This document shows positions 54,255-63,108 of a DNA stretch of 63,793 bases, piece after piece. Each line of letters opens with the position of its first letter. Positions within the stretch are counted from its first letter, which is position 1. Position numbers and translations under genes: made by a program. The DNA is from Planctomycetaceae bacterium (lineage in GTDB: Bacteria; Planctomycetota; Phycisphaerae; Sedimentisphaerales; Anaerohalosphaeraceae). The DNA is taken from contig JAJFTK010000032.1 in NCBI GenBank assembly GCA_021372945.1, positions 1-63,793 of the forward strand, written 5' to 3'. The notes beneath the pieces are model-generated. The model was not told the DNA's origin. It ran no database searches and saw nothing but the letters and a program-made list of their open reading frames with translations.

Positions 54255-54929
54255 TTAAACCGCTGCGTTCATTTTGACCCTGCGGTCGTGCAGCAGCTTC
54301 ACCAGACCGGCCCCGACCACCGCCAGGATAATCGATCCCGGTACCGGTACAGGAACGGGCGCTATGTTCTGATCCTGATCCTGATCAGCATCTTTCTTCC
54401 AATAGCCCCAGGCGTTGCCGTTGGGCGTCTTGGAGTCTTCTCCCTTCTCGAATGTCCCTCGCCACGATCCGTTCGCCAGATCGGGGTTCTTGAATCCATT
54501 GTCCATCGTTGTCGAAACAAGATAAGAGGAAGGTCCCGGATAGGCCTCTGACCGAATCGCCGCCGGGTCCGTCAGCGCGCTTGCCCGGGTCAGGACGCTG
54601 CGGGGCCCATTGACGCCTTCTTGGCCGCCCGAAGACAGCAGCATCAGGTAACTGCTCGATTTGCCCTTGTCGGAAGACAAGTTGACGATCGAGCCCACCG
54701 CCGGCAGGGCCAAATCCGAATCCGCAGGGATCAGCAGCGGCTTGTTCGACAGCCCCGGATTCGAGGGAGCCACTTCAAGACTGGAGTTGGGCCCGGCATT
54801 CTCTTCGTAGAACGCCCATTCACCGGCGATCTTGACGAACGAGTACGTCGGACCCGCTGACGCGACACAGCAAAGAAGCAACAGGAGTACTGCAGGGAAT
54901 GTCAAACGTATGAGATTCTTTGCTTTCAT
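54255..54929 (-). CDS. Exported protein with PEP-CTERM-like tail
   Basis: 224 residues: signal peptide (about 1-25, ending VASA), a soluble part with no known domain, a short acidic stretch DADQDQDQN, then a sorting-type tail VPVPVPGSIILAVVGAGL with basic end HDRR. It has the architecture of PEP-CTERM or the related V-P-x-G variants (proline-rich motif, helix, basic residues), but with PVPGS in place of PEP. Probably exosortase-processed; role unknown. Confidence 0.75.
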   Translation of the reverse strand: MKAKNLIRLTFPAVLLLLLCCVASAGPTYSFVKIAGEWAFYEENAGPNSSLEVAPSNPGLSNKPLLIPADSDLALPAVGSIVNLSSDKGKSSSYLMLLSSGGQEGVNGPRSVLTRASALTDPAAIRSEAYPGPSSYLVSTTMDNGFKNPDLANGSWRGTFEKGEDSKTPNGNAWGYWKKDADQDQDQNIAPVPVPVPGSIILAVVGAGLVKLLHDRRVKMNAAV

Positions 54930-54998
54930 GGTTCTTCCTTTTTACTTTGACATCCAGGCCGTCGGGCTGTGCCAGTGACCGACTGACCGGTCCTTCGG

Positions 54999-56924
54999 CT
55001 AGTATGTCGTGTTCGTGTTACTGTTCATACTGCCGTCCGTTTGGCGGGGCCTTGACTGCGAATCCGTGCCCAGACTGCTGGACCCCGGCGATTTCCATTG
55101 CGGGGTCCCATGGCTGTCTCGCAATTGCAGCGTTTGGCCGTCCTTTTCGATTTTGCTGGCGATAAACACGTCCTGGCCGCCAATCGTCTTCTTCCAGCCG
55201 GTCACACTGATCTTATCGCCCGAGCTGAATGTCATATTCTTTTCCTGCAGATAGCTTCTGGGGCCTGCATAAACCGTTGAGGTCTGTCCCTGATCGGTCT
55301 GGACCTTGAAAAGAACCACGTCACTCATCGACGACAGCGGACCGCTGGCGCCGCTTTCGGTGCTTTGCACGGTCCCCGACAGGGACGTCTGGTCCTCCGC
55401 CTTGAATTGCATCGATTCGCTCGAGCTGGAGCCCATGCCGTTGCTCATGCCGGAAGAACTGGAACTGGACGAGCCGCCGGTGATTTCAGGGGCACTTAAT
55501 CCGGAGCCCGCTGCGGCACCGCTCATCCCATCCCCGGACGTTGTTGACGAACTCGATGAAGAGCCGCTCTTGCTGGAGCCTGGGGTGCTCGAAGAGCCCG
55601 GCTGGTCGGACTTCATCCCCGGTCCGCTCTGTTTGTCTGATTCCGTCTTGCCGGTCGATTCCGTCTTGCCGGTCGTTCCGCTTTCGGGCGTCACGTAGCC
55701 ATATACGCTCGGCGGCTGCTGCCCAAAGCGATGGTAAATGTTCTGCTGGTACGCCGGGTCATTGAAATTCGGCTTGCTGTCCGATTTGAAAGCCAGCGAC
55801 CGCAGCGTATCTTTGCTGGCGTTTATGACAAACTGATCCTTGCCGCTTCGCTGCAGAGCGCTCCACGGCACCACGACCGTTTCGCTCTCCATGCTGATAA
55901 GCCCGAATCGAATGTCGCCTTTCTTACTGTCAACGACCAGGTCCTTAATGCTGCCGATCTTCTCGTCCTGTCCTGTCTTCACCTCGCGTCCGGACAAATC
56001 GCTGAAGAACATAAACTGGCTCGAAGCCGCCTGAACGTCCTGCCCGTCGGTTTGGCGGGAGGCCGTCGCCGAACTCTGTCCCGAGCGGCTGGCGCCTTCG
56101 GAGTAGCCGTTGCGGTATTCGCTGGAGGACTTGCGTGAGCTGCCGGATGCCGAGCCATCTGTATATGAGCCGAACGGCGATGTGCTGCTCTGACCGCTTG
56201 CTGAATCCGAACCGCTGCGCACGCCATCGCCATAGACCGAACCGGGCTGTTGAGGTTCGGCCGTGTTGAATTGTCGATTCGTGCTGGTTCCCGTAATGCC
56301 GCTGGGGCGAGCGCCCGAGGTGTCAGACTGGTACGTGCCATCGCTCTGGCTGCCGATGCCGTTGAAGGAGCTGCCCATGCCGTCCGACGTGGACGATGGG
56401 CTGCTCATGCCCGTCATCCCATTTGTCGAAAGGCCTTTGCCCTGGTAATATGAATCGATTTGAGACTGCATGCTGCTGTCGAACGCCTTGCCCATCTGGA
56501 CGATCGGCGAATTCTTGATCGTCTCGGCATCAGTGTTGATGCCGACCGATTGTATCCTGCCGCCGGATTCCCGGACATTCAATGCCGACCACGGCACCGC
56601 ATGATAATCCTCGCCGATCCCCAGAAAGCCGCCGCTGCCCAGGATCGCGTATTTGGCTTTATGCTCTTGCGTATCGACTACCACGTCCTGGATCTTGGCA
56701 ACTTCTTTTTGCTGCTGATCGAGAACTTTATGTCCGATCAGCGGCTTGACTTCGGTTAGTTGTTCGCTGCTCATTGCTCCTCTGCTTTGCAGGCTCGAAG
56801 CTTCCATCGATCCTGACGGACTGCCCGACGGCGAACTTGACGGGCTCGTACTTTCTGCCTGTGTGAGGCTCAATAAAAGCATGGGCGCCACACATAAACA
56901 TACTGTTAGTACCTTTCTAACCAT
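54999..56924 (-). CDS. Exported double PRC-barrel protein with Ser/Gly-rich linkers and OB-like end
   Basis: 641 residues. Signal peptide (about 1-23), a first PRC-barrel (about 55-140: LIGHKVLDQQQKEVAKIQDV, YHAVPWSALNV), a long Ser/Gly/Thr-rich linker, a second PRC-barrel (about 300-375: GREVKTGQDEKIGSIKDLVV, VVVPWSAL), another serine-rich linker, and a C-terminal OB-like domain (about 515-610, LSGTVQSTESG, KISVTGWKKTIGGQDVFIASKI). PRC-barrels usually sit in cytoplasmic RNA or photosynthesis proteins, but exported ones occur. The linkers suggest an extended envelope protein. Function unknown. Confidence 0.8.
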   Translation of the reverse strand: MVRKVLTVCLCVAPMLLLSLTQAESTSPSSSPSGSPSGSMEASSLQSRGAMSSEQLTEVKPLIGHKVLDQQQKEVAKIQDVVVDTQEHKAKYAILGSGGFLGIGEDYHAVPWSALNVRESGGRIQSVGINTDAETIKNSPIVQMGKAFDSSMQSQIDSYYQGKGLSTNGMTGMSSPSSTSDGMGSSFNGIGSQSDGTYQSDTSGARPSGITGTSTNRQFNTAEPQQPGSVYGDGVRSGSDSASGQSSTSPFGSYTDGSASGSSRKSSSEYRNGYSEGASRSGQSSATASRQTDGQDVQAASSQFMFFSDLSGREVKTGQDEKIGSIKDLVVDSKKGDIRFGLISMESETVVVPWSALQRSGKDQFVINASKDTLRSLAFKSDSKPNFNDPAYQQNIYHRFGQQPPSVYGYVTPESGTTGKTESTGKTESDKQSGPGMKSDQPGSSSTPGSSKSGSSSSSSTTSGDGMSGAAAGSGLSAPEITGGSSSSSSSGMSNGMGSSSSESMQFKAEDQTSLSGTVQSTESGASGPLSSMSDVVLFKVQTDQGQTSTVYAGPRSYLQEKNMTFSSGDKISVTGWKKTIGGQDVFIASKIEKDGQTLQLRDSHGTPQWKSPGSSSLGTDSQSRPRQTDGSMNSNTNTTY

Positions 56925-57233
56925 TGCTTGCTCCTTAACTGCGAGAATACCTGTTATTTGCGTTTACAATGTCTTTGACGCGGGCATGAAAGACCGCTCA
57001 GGTGCACCTGAACAAGCCCTGCAAGCCTCTTTTTAAGACTACAGCACAGGGCAAGTCCTCACGCTGTACTAAATCGCTTAATTGGCCTCAGTCTTTTTCT
57101 AATGCTAATGCGGGAGATTGAAAGCGCGCGGGATGTGTTGCCGGCGGCCGATCGGCGCCGAAAAAAAATGGAGCAAACTGCTTGGAGAAGAGTCAGTAAA
57201 ATGATTCAAGAATCGATGTGAACAAGAGCGCTT
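56925..57233. other. Gap of about 309 bases, no gene
   Basis: Contains the perfect 12-bp palindrome CAGGTGCACCTG (56999-57010), possibly an operator for the PRC-barrel gene, and a GC-rich palindrome with A tract near 57150-57170. I see no coding frame or RNA gene. Confidence 0.5.
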
Positions 57234-58217
57234 TTACAGTTGGCGATCTTTCGCGCCAAGCCATCCATCCCACTCGGCCTCCAGCGGCTCAAGGGGTCCA
57301 AAGGCATCAATAAATTCCTTCTGGAGCGCCGTGGAAGGGACCGCCACTGGATAGCGCCGGCCGGCCTTGACCAGATAGCTTCGAAGCTGATCTTTATGCA
57401 TCGTCCCAAGAAAATCGAAAAACGCCCAGCATTGGGCATAGATTTCCGTGTCCGTGAGAGAGGCCCCCGAAAGAGACGTCATCGAGATAAAGAAATTTAG
57501 CGGAACAACCCGGTTTTGCCGATACAGCCGCAGCATGGTTTGCAGACGGTAGGGATTGTCTTCATTCGCGCCCGGCTCTTCAAATAGATACTCCAGGGCC
57601 GTCGCCAGCCCCTCGGAGACCCACAACGGATACTCGACGCCCCGGCGCTGCAGGCCGGCGTTGAACGAGAGCTGATGGATCAGCTCGTGCGTCAGCATGG
57701 CCGGCATCAGGCTCGGGTGCGAGGCGATCTTTTCGGCCTCCGGGCCGGAAAGGTCCGATGCGCTGATCTGAAGCGTCTGCGGCCGCTGATCGTCGGCCCC
57801 CGCGGAGTTGGAATGCTGAAACTCCGTCAGAACGGTCACGCAATTGGTTTTTGCCGAATAGTAGGAGTTCAGTTGATCGGCAAGAAAACCGTCAACCGTT
57901 CTGGCGTACGACTCGTAGCTTCGCCGATCGTTAAAACAGATCCAGGTGAACGAATCCGTCTTTCCGACCTTGAAGCCCCTTTGCTTCATGAGCCCGAAAA
58001 AGCGGTCATGAACCGTTTCCAGCAAGTCCAGCGTCTTGTCATCGACCGGGACGGCGTTCTGCAGATACAGATCAAAGTGATCCGAATGCGTGTAATTAAA
58101 TTCCTGCAAGTCAACCGGCGGCGCGGTGCGCACAGGCGCCTCGGCCGTCCGGCAGAACGCCGCGGCGCCGCTGGCCAAAATCGCCAAAAGCACAGTGACC
58201 TGGAGTCGAATACCCAT
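57234..58217 (-). CDS. Exported zinc-peptidase-like protein (DUF1570 type)
   Basis: 327 residues: signal peptide (about 1-27), then a gluzincin-like domain with H177-E178-x-x-H181 (LTHELIHQL) and a downstream E202 in WVSEGLATALEYLF, the usual third zinc ligand. This layout fits DUF1570 proteins, which are frequent in planctomycetes. Peptidase activity is likely from the motif but the substrate is unknown. Ends with DGWLGAKDRQL. Confidence 0.78.
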   Translation of the reverse strand: MGIRLQVTVLLAILASGAAAFCRTAEAPVRTAPPVDLQEFNYTHSDHFDLYLQNAVPVDDKTLDLLETVHDRFFGLMKQRGFKVGKTDSFTWICFNDRRSYESYARTVDGFLADQLNSYYSAKTNCVTVLTEFQHSNSAGADDQRPQTLQISASDLSGPEAEKIASHPSLMPAMLTHELIHQLSFNAGLQRRGVEYPLWVSEGLATALEYLFEEPGANEDNPYRLQTMLRLYRQNRVVPLNFFISMTSLSGASLTDTEIYAQCWAFFDFLGTMHKDQLRSYLVKAGRRYPVAVPSTALQKEFIDAFGPLEPLEAEWDGWLGAKDRQL

Positions 58218-58411
58218 CTCAATTGGCCCGTTAAGGCTATAAAAAACAACTTAAAAACCGATATACTCCGTATGTGAATGAAACAAAAGACCCCGAAATT
58301 GAATCTGCATCATTGTATAAAAATGTCCCGCCGCGTCAAGCAAATTCGCCAGTATACGGCAAGCTTATCGCCTGCGATCTTCCTAAATGATATCGTGCGC
58401 ACCAGGGCCCC

Positions 58412-59332
58412 TTAACGGTCCAGGCCGATATCGGCCGCGACGGCCGAGTGCGTGATGGCGCCGACGGCGATGCGGTCGACGCCGCAATTGGCCACGGCCA
58501 ACACGCTGTTCAATGTGATGCCGCCGCTGGCCTCCAGCAGGGGTTTGCGATGGCCGCAGATGCGGTTGCGCATCGCTACGGCATGTTTGAGCTGCCACTG
58601 CCCCATGTTGTCCAGCAAAATCACATCGATCCCCGGGATCGTCAGCACGCGATCGAGCTGATCGTCCACGTGATCGACTTCCACCACCACCATCTTGACG
58701 CCTTCGCGGGTCTGCGCTTCTTGAACGAGCTGCTTGAGCCTCGGCTCAAACTTATCTCCCAACTCGGCGAGGTGGTTGTCCTTGAACATGACTGCTTCGC
58801 CCAGGTTCATGCGGTGGTTGTAGCCGCCGCCGCAGCGCACGGCGTACTTTTCCAGCTCGCGCCAGCCCGGGGTCGTCTTGCGGGTGTCATAGATGCGGGC
58901 GCGCGTGCCGCGGATCGCGCTGACGTACTTCCATGTCATCGTGCTGATGCCGCAAAGGCGCTGCAGGAAATTGAGCACGACGCGCTCGGCGCTGAGCATC
59001 GCGCGAAGCGGCCCCTCAACCACCGCCAGGCGTTCGGCCACGCTGGCGCGTTCGCCGTCATGAACCAGCACCTTGAGCTTGAGCCGCTTGTCATATTTTT
59101 TGAAGATCATCTCCGCAAGCTGCATGCCGCTGACGACAATCTCTTCTCGCGATACGAGGTATCCCCGAGCCTTTTCATTGGGCTCGATCGTGATCTCGCT
59201 GGTTGGATCGCCAAAGCCAAAATCCTCCTGCACCGCGATATCGATCAATGTCTCAACTTTACTTAGATTCAATCTTTTGATGTTTCGGGGCGCCACACGC
59301 TCCCGGATGAATAATCGTTTTGCTCTGCTCAT
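58412..59332 (-). CDS. nadC: Nicotinate-nucleotide pyrophosphorylase (carboxylating)
   Basis: 306 residues from ATG 59332 (an AAGG-type SD upstream; ATG 59353 also possible). QPRTase signatures are present: EDFGFGDPTS, VSGMQLAE, LNFLQRLCGIST, DTRKTTPGWRELEKYAVRCGG, HRMNLGEAVMFKDNH, EVDHVDD, LLDNMG, LEASGGI. It converts quinolinate and PRPP to nicotinate mononucleotide. nadA and nadB are not in the window. Confidence 0.96.
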   Translation of the reverse strand: MSRAKRLFIRERVAPRNIKRLNLSKVETLIDIAVQEDFGFGDPTSEITIEPNEKARGYLVSREEIVVSGMQLAEMIFKKYDKRLKLKVLVHDGERASVAERLAVVEGPLRAMLSAERVVLNFLQRLCGISTMTWKYVSAIRGTRARIYDTRKTTPGWRELEKYAVRCGGGYNHRMNLGEAVMFKDNHLAELGDKFEPRLKQLVQEAQTREGVKMVVVEVDHVDDQLDRVLTIPGIDVILLDNMGQWQLKHAVAMRNRICGHRKPLLEASGGITLNSVLAVANCGVDRIAVGAITHSAVAADIGLDR

Positions 59333-59395
59333 CGCCTTGCCTTTCAATTCCATTTTAGCCAGAGATTAACACGAGATTCTCGCTTGCCGGGTTTC

Positions 59396-59415
59396 TATCC
59401 TGTTAATCCTGTCAA
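59396..59415 (-). repeat. 20-mer dispersed repeat, copy 2
   Basis: TATCCTGTTAATCCTGTCAA, the exact reverse complement of 40961-40980, between nadC and uvrB. Confidence 0.9.
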
Positions 59416-59424
59416 ATAGTCCGT

Positions 59425-61482
59425 TCACCTGGGGTTTCTGAACCGCGGGTTCTTATATCGTTTTCTATCTATATGGGTGGCCGACCCCGGTGAAATGCCT
59501 GCGGCCGCCGTTAATTCGGGCATTTCTTTCAATTCCTTGATCTGATCGCGCAGACGGGCCGCCTTTTCGAATTCCAGCGCCTCGGCCGCCGTCAGCATTT
59601 CTTTTTCGAGTTCCACCAGCAGTTCCGTGCGGTCGAACTCTGTCTCATTGAGGTCGATCGCTTCCTGGGCCCGCTTCCGCGCACGCAGCTGCTCGGCCAA
59701 TCCTTGCTTGATTTCTTTGCGGATGGTTTCGGGCGTGATCCCGTGTGCGGTATTATACGCAAGTTGAATTGTACGCCGGCGGTTGGTTTCGTCAATAGCT
59801 TTTTTCATCGACGGCGTAATCCGGTCGGCATACAGGATCACCTTGGCGTTGACGTTGCGGGCAGTCCGGCCGATCGTCTGCACCAGCGAGGTCTCGCTCC
59901 GCAGGAATCCTTCCTTGTCAGCGTCCAGGATCGCCACCAGCGACACTTCCGGCAGGTCCAGCCCCTCACGCAGCAGGTTGATACCCACCAGCACATCGAA
60001 TTCGCCCAGCCGCAGGTCGCGGAGGATGTCCACCCGCTCCAGCGTCAGGATCTCGCTATGCAGATAGCGGCAGCGAATGCCCTTGGCCTTCAAAAAGCCG
60101 GTCAGGTCCTCGGCCAGCCGCTTGGTCAGCGTCGTCACCAGGACGCGCTCGCCGACGGCGGCCCGCTGCTGGACCTGTTCCATCAGGTGACGGATCTGGT
60201 CGGTCGCCGGGTGAACGAAGATCTCCGGGTCCACCAGGCCGGTCGGACGGATGATCTGCTCGACGACCTCGCCCTCGCAAAGCTGCAGCTCATACGGCGA
60301 CGGCGTGGCCGATACAAACACCACGTTCTTCCACCGTTCCTGGAACTCTTCAAACCTGAGCGGCCGGTTGTCCAGCGCACTGGGAAGGCGAAAGCCGTGT
60401 TCGACAAGCACCTCTTTGCGGCTGCGGTCGCCGGCGAACATCGCCCGAAGCTGCGGGATCGTCACATGCGATTCATCGACGAACAGCAGGAAATCCTCCG
60501 GGAAATAATCGATGAGCGTATAGGGCCGAGCGCCGGCCTTGAGGCCCGCCATGTGCCGGGCATAATTTTCGATGCCGCTGCAATAGCCGACCTCGCGGAT
60601 CATCTCCAGATCGTAGAGCGTACGGGCCTCCAGCCGCTGTGCCTCCAGCAGCTTGCCCTCGTGGCGAAGTTGGAGGAGTCGTTCGTCCAATTCCGCCTTG
60701 ATGCTCGCGCAGGCCGATTCGATACGTTCGGCCGGGATCATATAGTGTTTTGCGGGATAGATGAATATCTGCGATTCCTCGGCCAGGATGTCACCGCTGA
60801 CGGGATGGATGTACTTGATGGCCTCAACCTCATCCCCGAACAGCTCAAACCGCACCGCAAACGATTCGTACGACGGCCAAAGCTCCACCACATCGCCGCG
60901 CACGCGGAACTTGCCGCGAACGAATTCAATGTCATTGCGGTCATATTGCAGGTCGGCAAACCGGCCAAGCAGTTCGTTGCGTTCGATGACATCGCCCACG
61001 CGCACCGGGATAACGCTGGCCTGGTAGTCCTCGGGGCTGCCGAGGCCAAAGATGCACGAGACGCTGGCAACGATCAGCGTATCCGGCCGGCTCATCAGGC
61101 TCGTCGTAGTCGAAAGACGCAGCCGGTCCAGCTCATCGTTGCGCGAGGCGTCTTTTTCGATGTAGATGTCGCGCTGCGGGATGTAGGCCTCAGGCTGGTA
61201 ATAATCATAATAGCTGACGAAGTATTCGACCGCGTTTTCGGGGAAGAGTTCCTTGAACTCCTCGAAGAGCTGCGCCGCCAGCGTTTTATTATGCGAGATC
61301 ACAAGCGTGGGCTTTTGCACCCGCTCAACGACGTTGGCCATGGTAAACGTCTTGCCGCTGCCGGTCACCCCCAGCAACGTCTGGTAGCGCCGGTCCTCAT
61401 TGACGCCGGCGGCCAGCCGTTCGATTGCCTGCGGCTGATCGCCTTGCGGCCTATACTCGCTATGTATCTTGAATCTCTGCAT
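59425..61482 (-). CDS. uvrB: Excinuclease ABC subunit B
   Basis: 685 residues starting at the conserved [17 protein letters not shown]. Walker A GVTGSGKT (38-45), beta-hairpin region [20 protein letters not shown], helicase motifs ([41 protein letters not shown]) and the C-terminal UVR motif ([13 protein letters not shown]). It is the damage-verification helicase of nucleotide excision repair. An in-frame extension up to 61734 is only translated repeat DNA and was excluded. Confidence 0.98.
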   Translation of the reverse strand: MQRFKIHSEYRPQGDQPQAIERLAAGVNEDRRYQTLLGVTGSGKTFTMANVVERVQKPTLVISHNKTLAAQLFEEFKELFPENAVEYFVSYYDYYQPEAYIPQRDIYIEKDASRNDELDRLRLSTTTSLMSRPDTLIVASVSCIFGLGSPEDYQASVIPVRVGDVIERNELLGRFADLQYDRNDIEFVRGKFRVRGDVVELWPSYESFAVRFELFGDEVEAIKYIHPVSGDILAEESQIFIYPAKHYMIPAERIESACASIKAELDERLLQLRHEGKLLEAQRLEARTLYDLEMIREVGYCSGIENYARHMAGLKAGARPYTLIDYFPEDFLLFVDESHVTIPQLRAMFAGDRSRKEVLVEHGFRLPSALDNRPLRFEEFQERWKNVVFVSATPSPYELQLCEGEVVEQIIRPTGLVDPEIFVHPATDQIRHLMEQVQQRAAVGERVLVTTLTKRLAEDLTGFLKAKGIRCRYLHSEILTLERVDILRDLRLGEFDVLVGINLLREGLDLPEVSLVAILDADKEGFLRSETSLVQTIGRTARNVNAKVILYADRITPSMKKAIDETNRRRTIQLAYNTAHGITPETIRKEIKQGLAEQLRARKRAQEAIDLNETEFDRTELLVELEKEMLTAAEALEFEKAARLRDQIKELKEMPELTAAAGISPGSATHIDRKRYKNPRFRNPR

Positions 61483-61490
61483 ATTTGTAT

Positions 61491-61509
61491 CACGGGCATC
61501 TTGCCCGTG
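61491..61509. repeat. CACGGGC palindrome, copy 2
   Basis: CACGGGC-ATCTT-GCCCGTG nine bases upstream of the uvrB start, followed by a degenerate copy (CACAGGCGTCTTGCCCAT). Same stem as 43456-43474. Confidence 0.85.
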
Positions 61510-61727
61510 CACTTCCGGTAGCACAGGCGTCTTGCCCATCGGAATTTTGCCGTACGGCCATTCAGGCCATTGATGTTCTCTCTGTACAAAGCCCCATATA
61601 CTAACACGATTTACGCCCGTTTCCAACGTTTGTTTAGGCACGTCCCTCACTTCGGGATTGCCGTTGTAGAGTTGCCCGCGCCAAACGGCCGCGTTAGCTT
61701 GGACGTTGGTTCCGACACCACTGTCGA

Positions 61728-61815
61728 GAGCCAAAGGCTCAAAAGTTGCTCAGGCGGAACCACTATCGAGAGCCGAAGGCTCGAAAGTTGCTTAGCCGGC
61801 GGCGTGAGCCGCCGG
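61728..61815 (+). repeat. Two-hairpin element, copy D, with doubled hairpin 1
   Basis: Hairpin 1 occurs twice, GAGCCAAAGGCTC (61728-61740) and GAGCCGAAGGCTC (61770-61782), 42 bases apart. The second is followed by a 13-nt spacer and hairpin 2 CCGGCGGCGTGAGCCGCCGG (61796-61815). Confidence 0.9.
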
Positions 61816-61841
61816 TCAAAGAATGCCCTACCACGCCTCCC

Positions 61842-61879
61842 GCCCTTTCCTTTCTCGCACGAGTGAGAAAGGAAAGGGC
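61842..61879. terminator. Long perfect palindrome downstream of copy D
   Basis: GCCCTTTCCTTTCTC (61842-61856) pairs perfectly with GAGAAAGGAAAGGGC (61865-61879). A T run (61884-61889) follows on the plus strand, so it may insulate the GntR gene from upstream transcription. Confidence 0.6.
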
Positions 61880-61911
61880 TGCGATTTTTTCAGGAATTTC
61901 TAATTTCCCGG

Positions 61912-61951
61912 TTGATCTGAGCCGAATATGTGTTATAGTTATATATAACAC
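61912..61951 (+). promoter_or_regulatory. Promoter and operator of the GntR gene
   Basis: -35 TTGATC (61912-61917), 16-base spacer, -10 TATAGT (61934-61939). The inverted repeat GTGTTATA-N6-TATAACAC (61930-61951) covers the -10, as expected for autorepression by a YtrA-type GntR regulator. Confidence 0.8.
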
Positions 61952-61964
61952 TATTGGAGCACAT

Positions 61965-62390
61965 ATGTTTATACGAGTTGAGCCATCCTCAGCCACGCCG
62001 ATTTACCGGCAAATCTGCGACCAGATTCGGTATCAGATCGCCGCCGGCATACTGAAAAAGGGGAATAAAGTCCCCAGCGTGCGCGAACTGGCCTTACAGC
62101 TTGCGGTCAACCAGAATACGATTCTCAAGGTCTACAATGAGCTCTGTCGGGAGCAGATTTTGAAAATCGAACGCGGCGAGGGCACCTTTGTATCCGCCGA
62201 GCCGCAAAATATCTCGCAGGACCAAAAAAAAGACATCATCGCAGGCCCGCTGCGCGAGGCAGCGGTGTTGGCGATCCAGTTCGGCGTGCCTGTCGAACAG
62301 GCGGCTGAACTTCTCAAAGCCGAATACGACAAGATCGTGCGACTGAAAACGCAGGGGGCAGACGGCAGTAAGGAGCAAGGTAATGTTTAG
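61965..62390 (+). CDS. GntR-family regulator, YtrA subfamily
   Basis: 141 residues; GGAG upstream of ATG 61965. The winged helix starts TPIYRQICDQIRYQIAAGIL and includes KVPSVRELALQLAVNQNTILKVYNEL. The short C-terminal helical tail, without a ligand-binding domain, is typical of YtrA-type regulators that control ABC transporters. It overlaps the next gene by 8 bases. Confidence 0.9.
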   Translation: MFIRVEPSSATPIYRQICDQIRYQIAAGILKKGNKVPSVRELALQLAVNQNTILKVYNELCREQILKIERGEGTFVSAEPQNISQDQKKDIIAGPLREAAVLAIQFGVPVEQAAELLKAEYDKIVRLKTQGADGSKEQGNV

Positions 62391-63108
62391 ACGACTGCTT
62401 TGGAAGGAATGGCGCGAGAACCAGTGGAAGCTTGTCTTCGGCAGCGCGGTCAGCCTGGCATTCACGGCCTTGCTCTTTCGCATCCGCCTGTTTCCCGATT
62501 CAGCCAACTGCACCATCATATCCTTTGCCCAAATGCTGATCGTGCCCGTTATCTATGCATTGGACATCTTCTCCGGCGAGATTGCCAACCGCACGATCCA
62601 CCTGCTCTTCAAGTTCCCCGTCCCTCGCTGGAAGATCTTTTTGAGCAAGTACCTCGTCTGTATCGCAGCGATTTCCCTCATCTTCCTGCTGACAGGCGCC
62701 CTCATGGAAATCATGGGTCATGGCCGCGAGGCGGACACAGGATTCCTGCTGAAATATAACGCCGCATTCGGGGCCGCAGCGCTGCTCCTGTTCACATGGT
62801 TCTGCGGCTTCGGCGCCCAAAGCCGCAGCGAAGCAGGCTCACTCGTTGCCATGTTCGGTGTCATGATCGGCTGGGCCATCGTCTTCTTTTGGGCGTTTGT
62901 CTGTGAACAGCTTTGGGCGATCGTGTTCGTGCCCTATTTCCTGCCGTTCATTATGCCGCAGCTTGCAATGAATCTTCCTGTGCGGCAATGGCTTCATATC
63001 AGTAGCGGAACCACGACGGTCATGTTGGCGATACCGCATGTTTTAGGATTGCTGCTCATCCTGTGTATCGCCTGCTATCGGTTTGTCAAGGTCAGGAGGT
63101 ACTTATGA
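62383..63108 (+). CDS. ABC-2 type permease subunit
   Basis: 241 residues with about six hydrophobic segments (for example IISFAQMLIVPVIYALDIF, ISLIFLLTGALMEIM, VLGLLLILCIACYRF). MFRRLLWKEWRENQWKLVFGSA is the usual N-terminus of ABC-2 permeases. The partner ATPase is not encoded in the visible part. Coupled by ATGA to the next gene. Confidence 0.8.
   Translation: MFRRLLWKEWRENQWKLVFGSAVSLAFTALLFRIRLFPDSANCTIISFAQMLIVPVIYALDIFSGEIANRTIHLLFKFPVPRWKIFLSKYLVCIAAISLIFLLTGALMEIMGHGREADTGFLLKYNAAFGAAALLLFTWFCGFGAQSRSEAGSLVAMFGVMIGWAIVFFWAFVCEQLWAIVFVPYFLPFIMPQLAMNLPVRQWLHISSGTTTVMLAIPHVLGLLLILCIACYRFVKVRRYL

Noticed and set aside
57148..57172. GC-rich palindrome with A tract as a terminator for the DUF1570-like gene
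   Set aside because: On the minus strand the T tract precedes the stem, so it cannot act as a standard terminator for that gene.
59704..61521. 605-codon open frame antisense to uvrB
   Set aside because: Same reason: antisense of a fully conserved gene.
61483..61734. N-terminal extension of UvrB by 84 codons
   Set aside because: UvrB homologues start at MQRFK; the extension is translated palindromic repeat.
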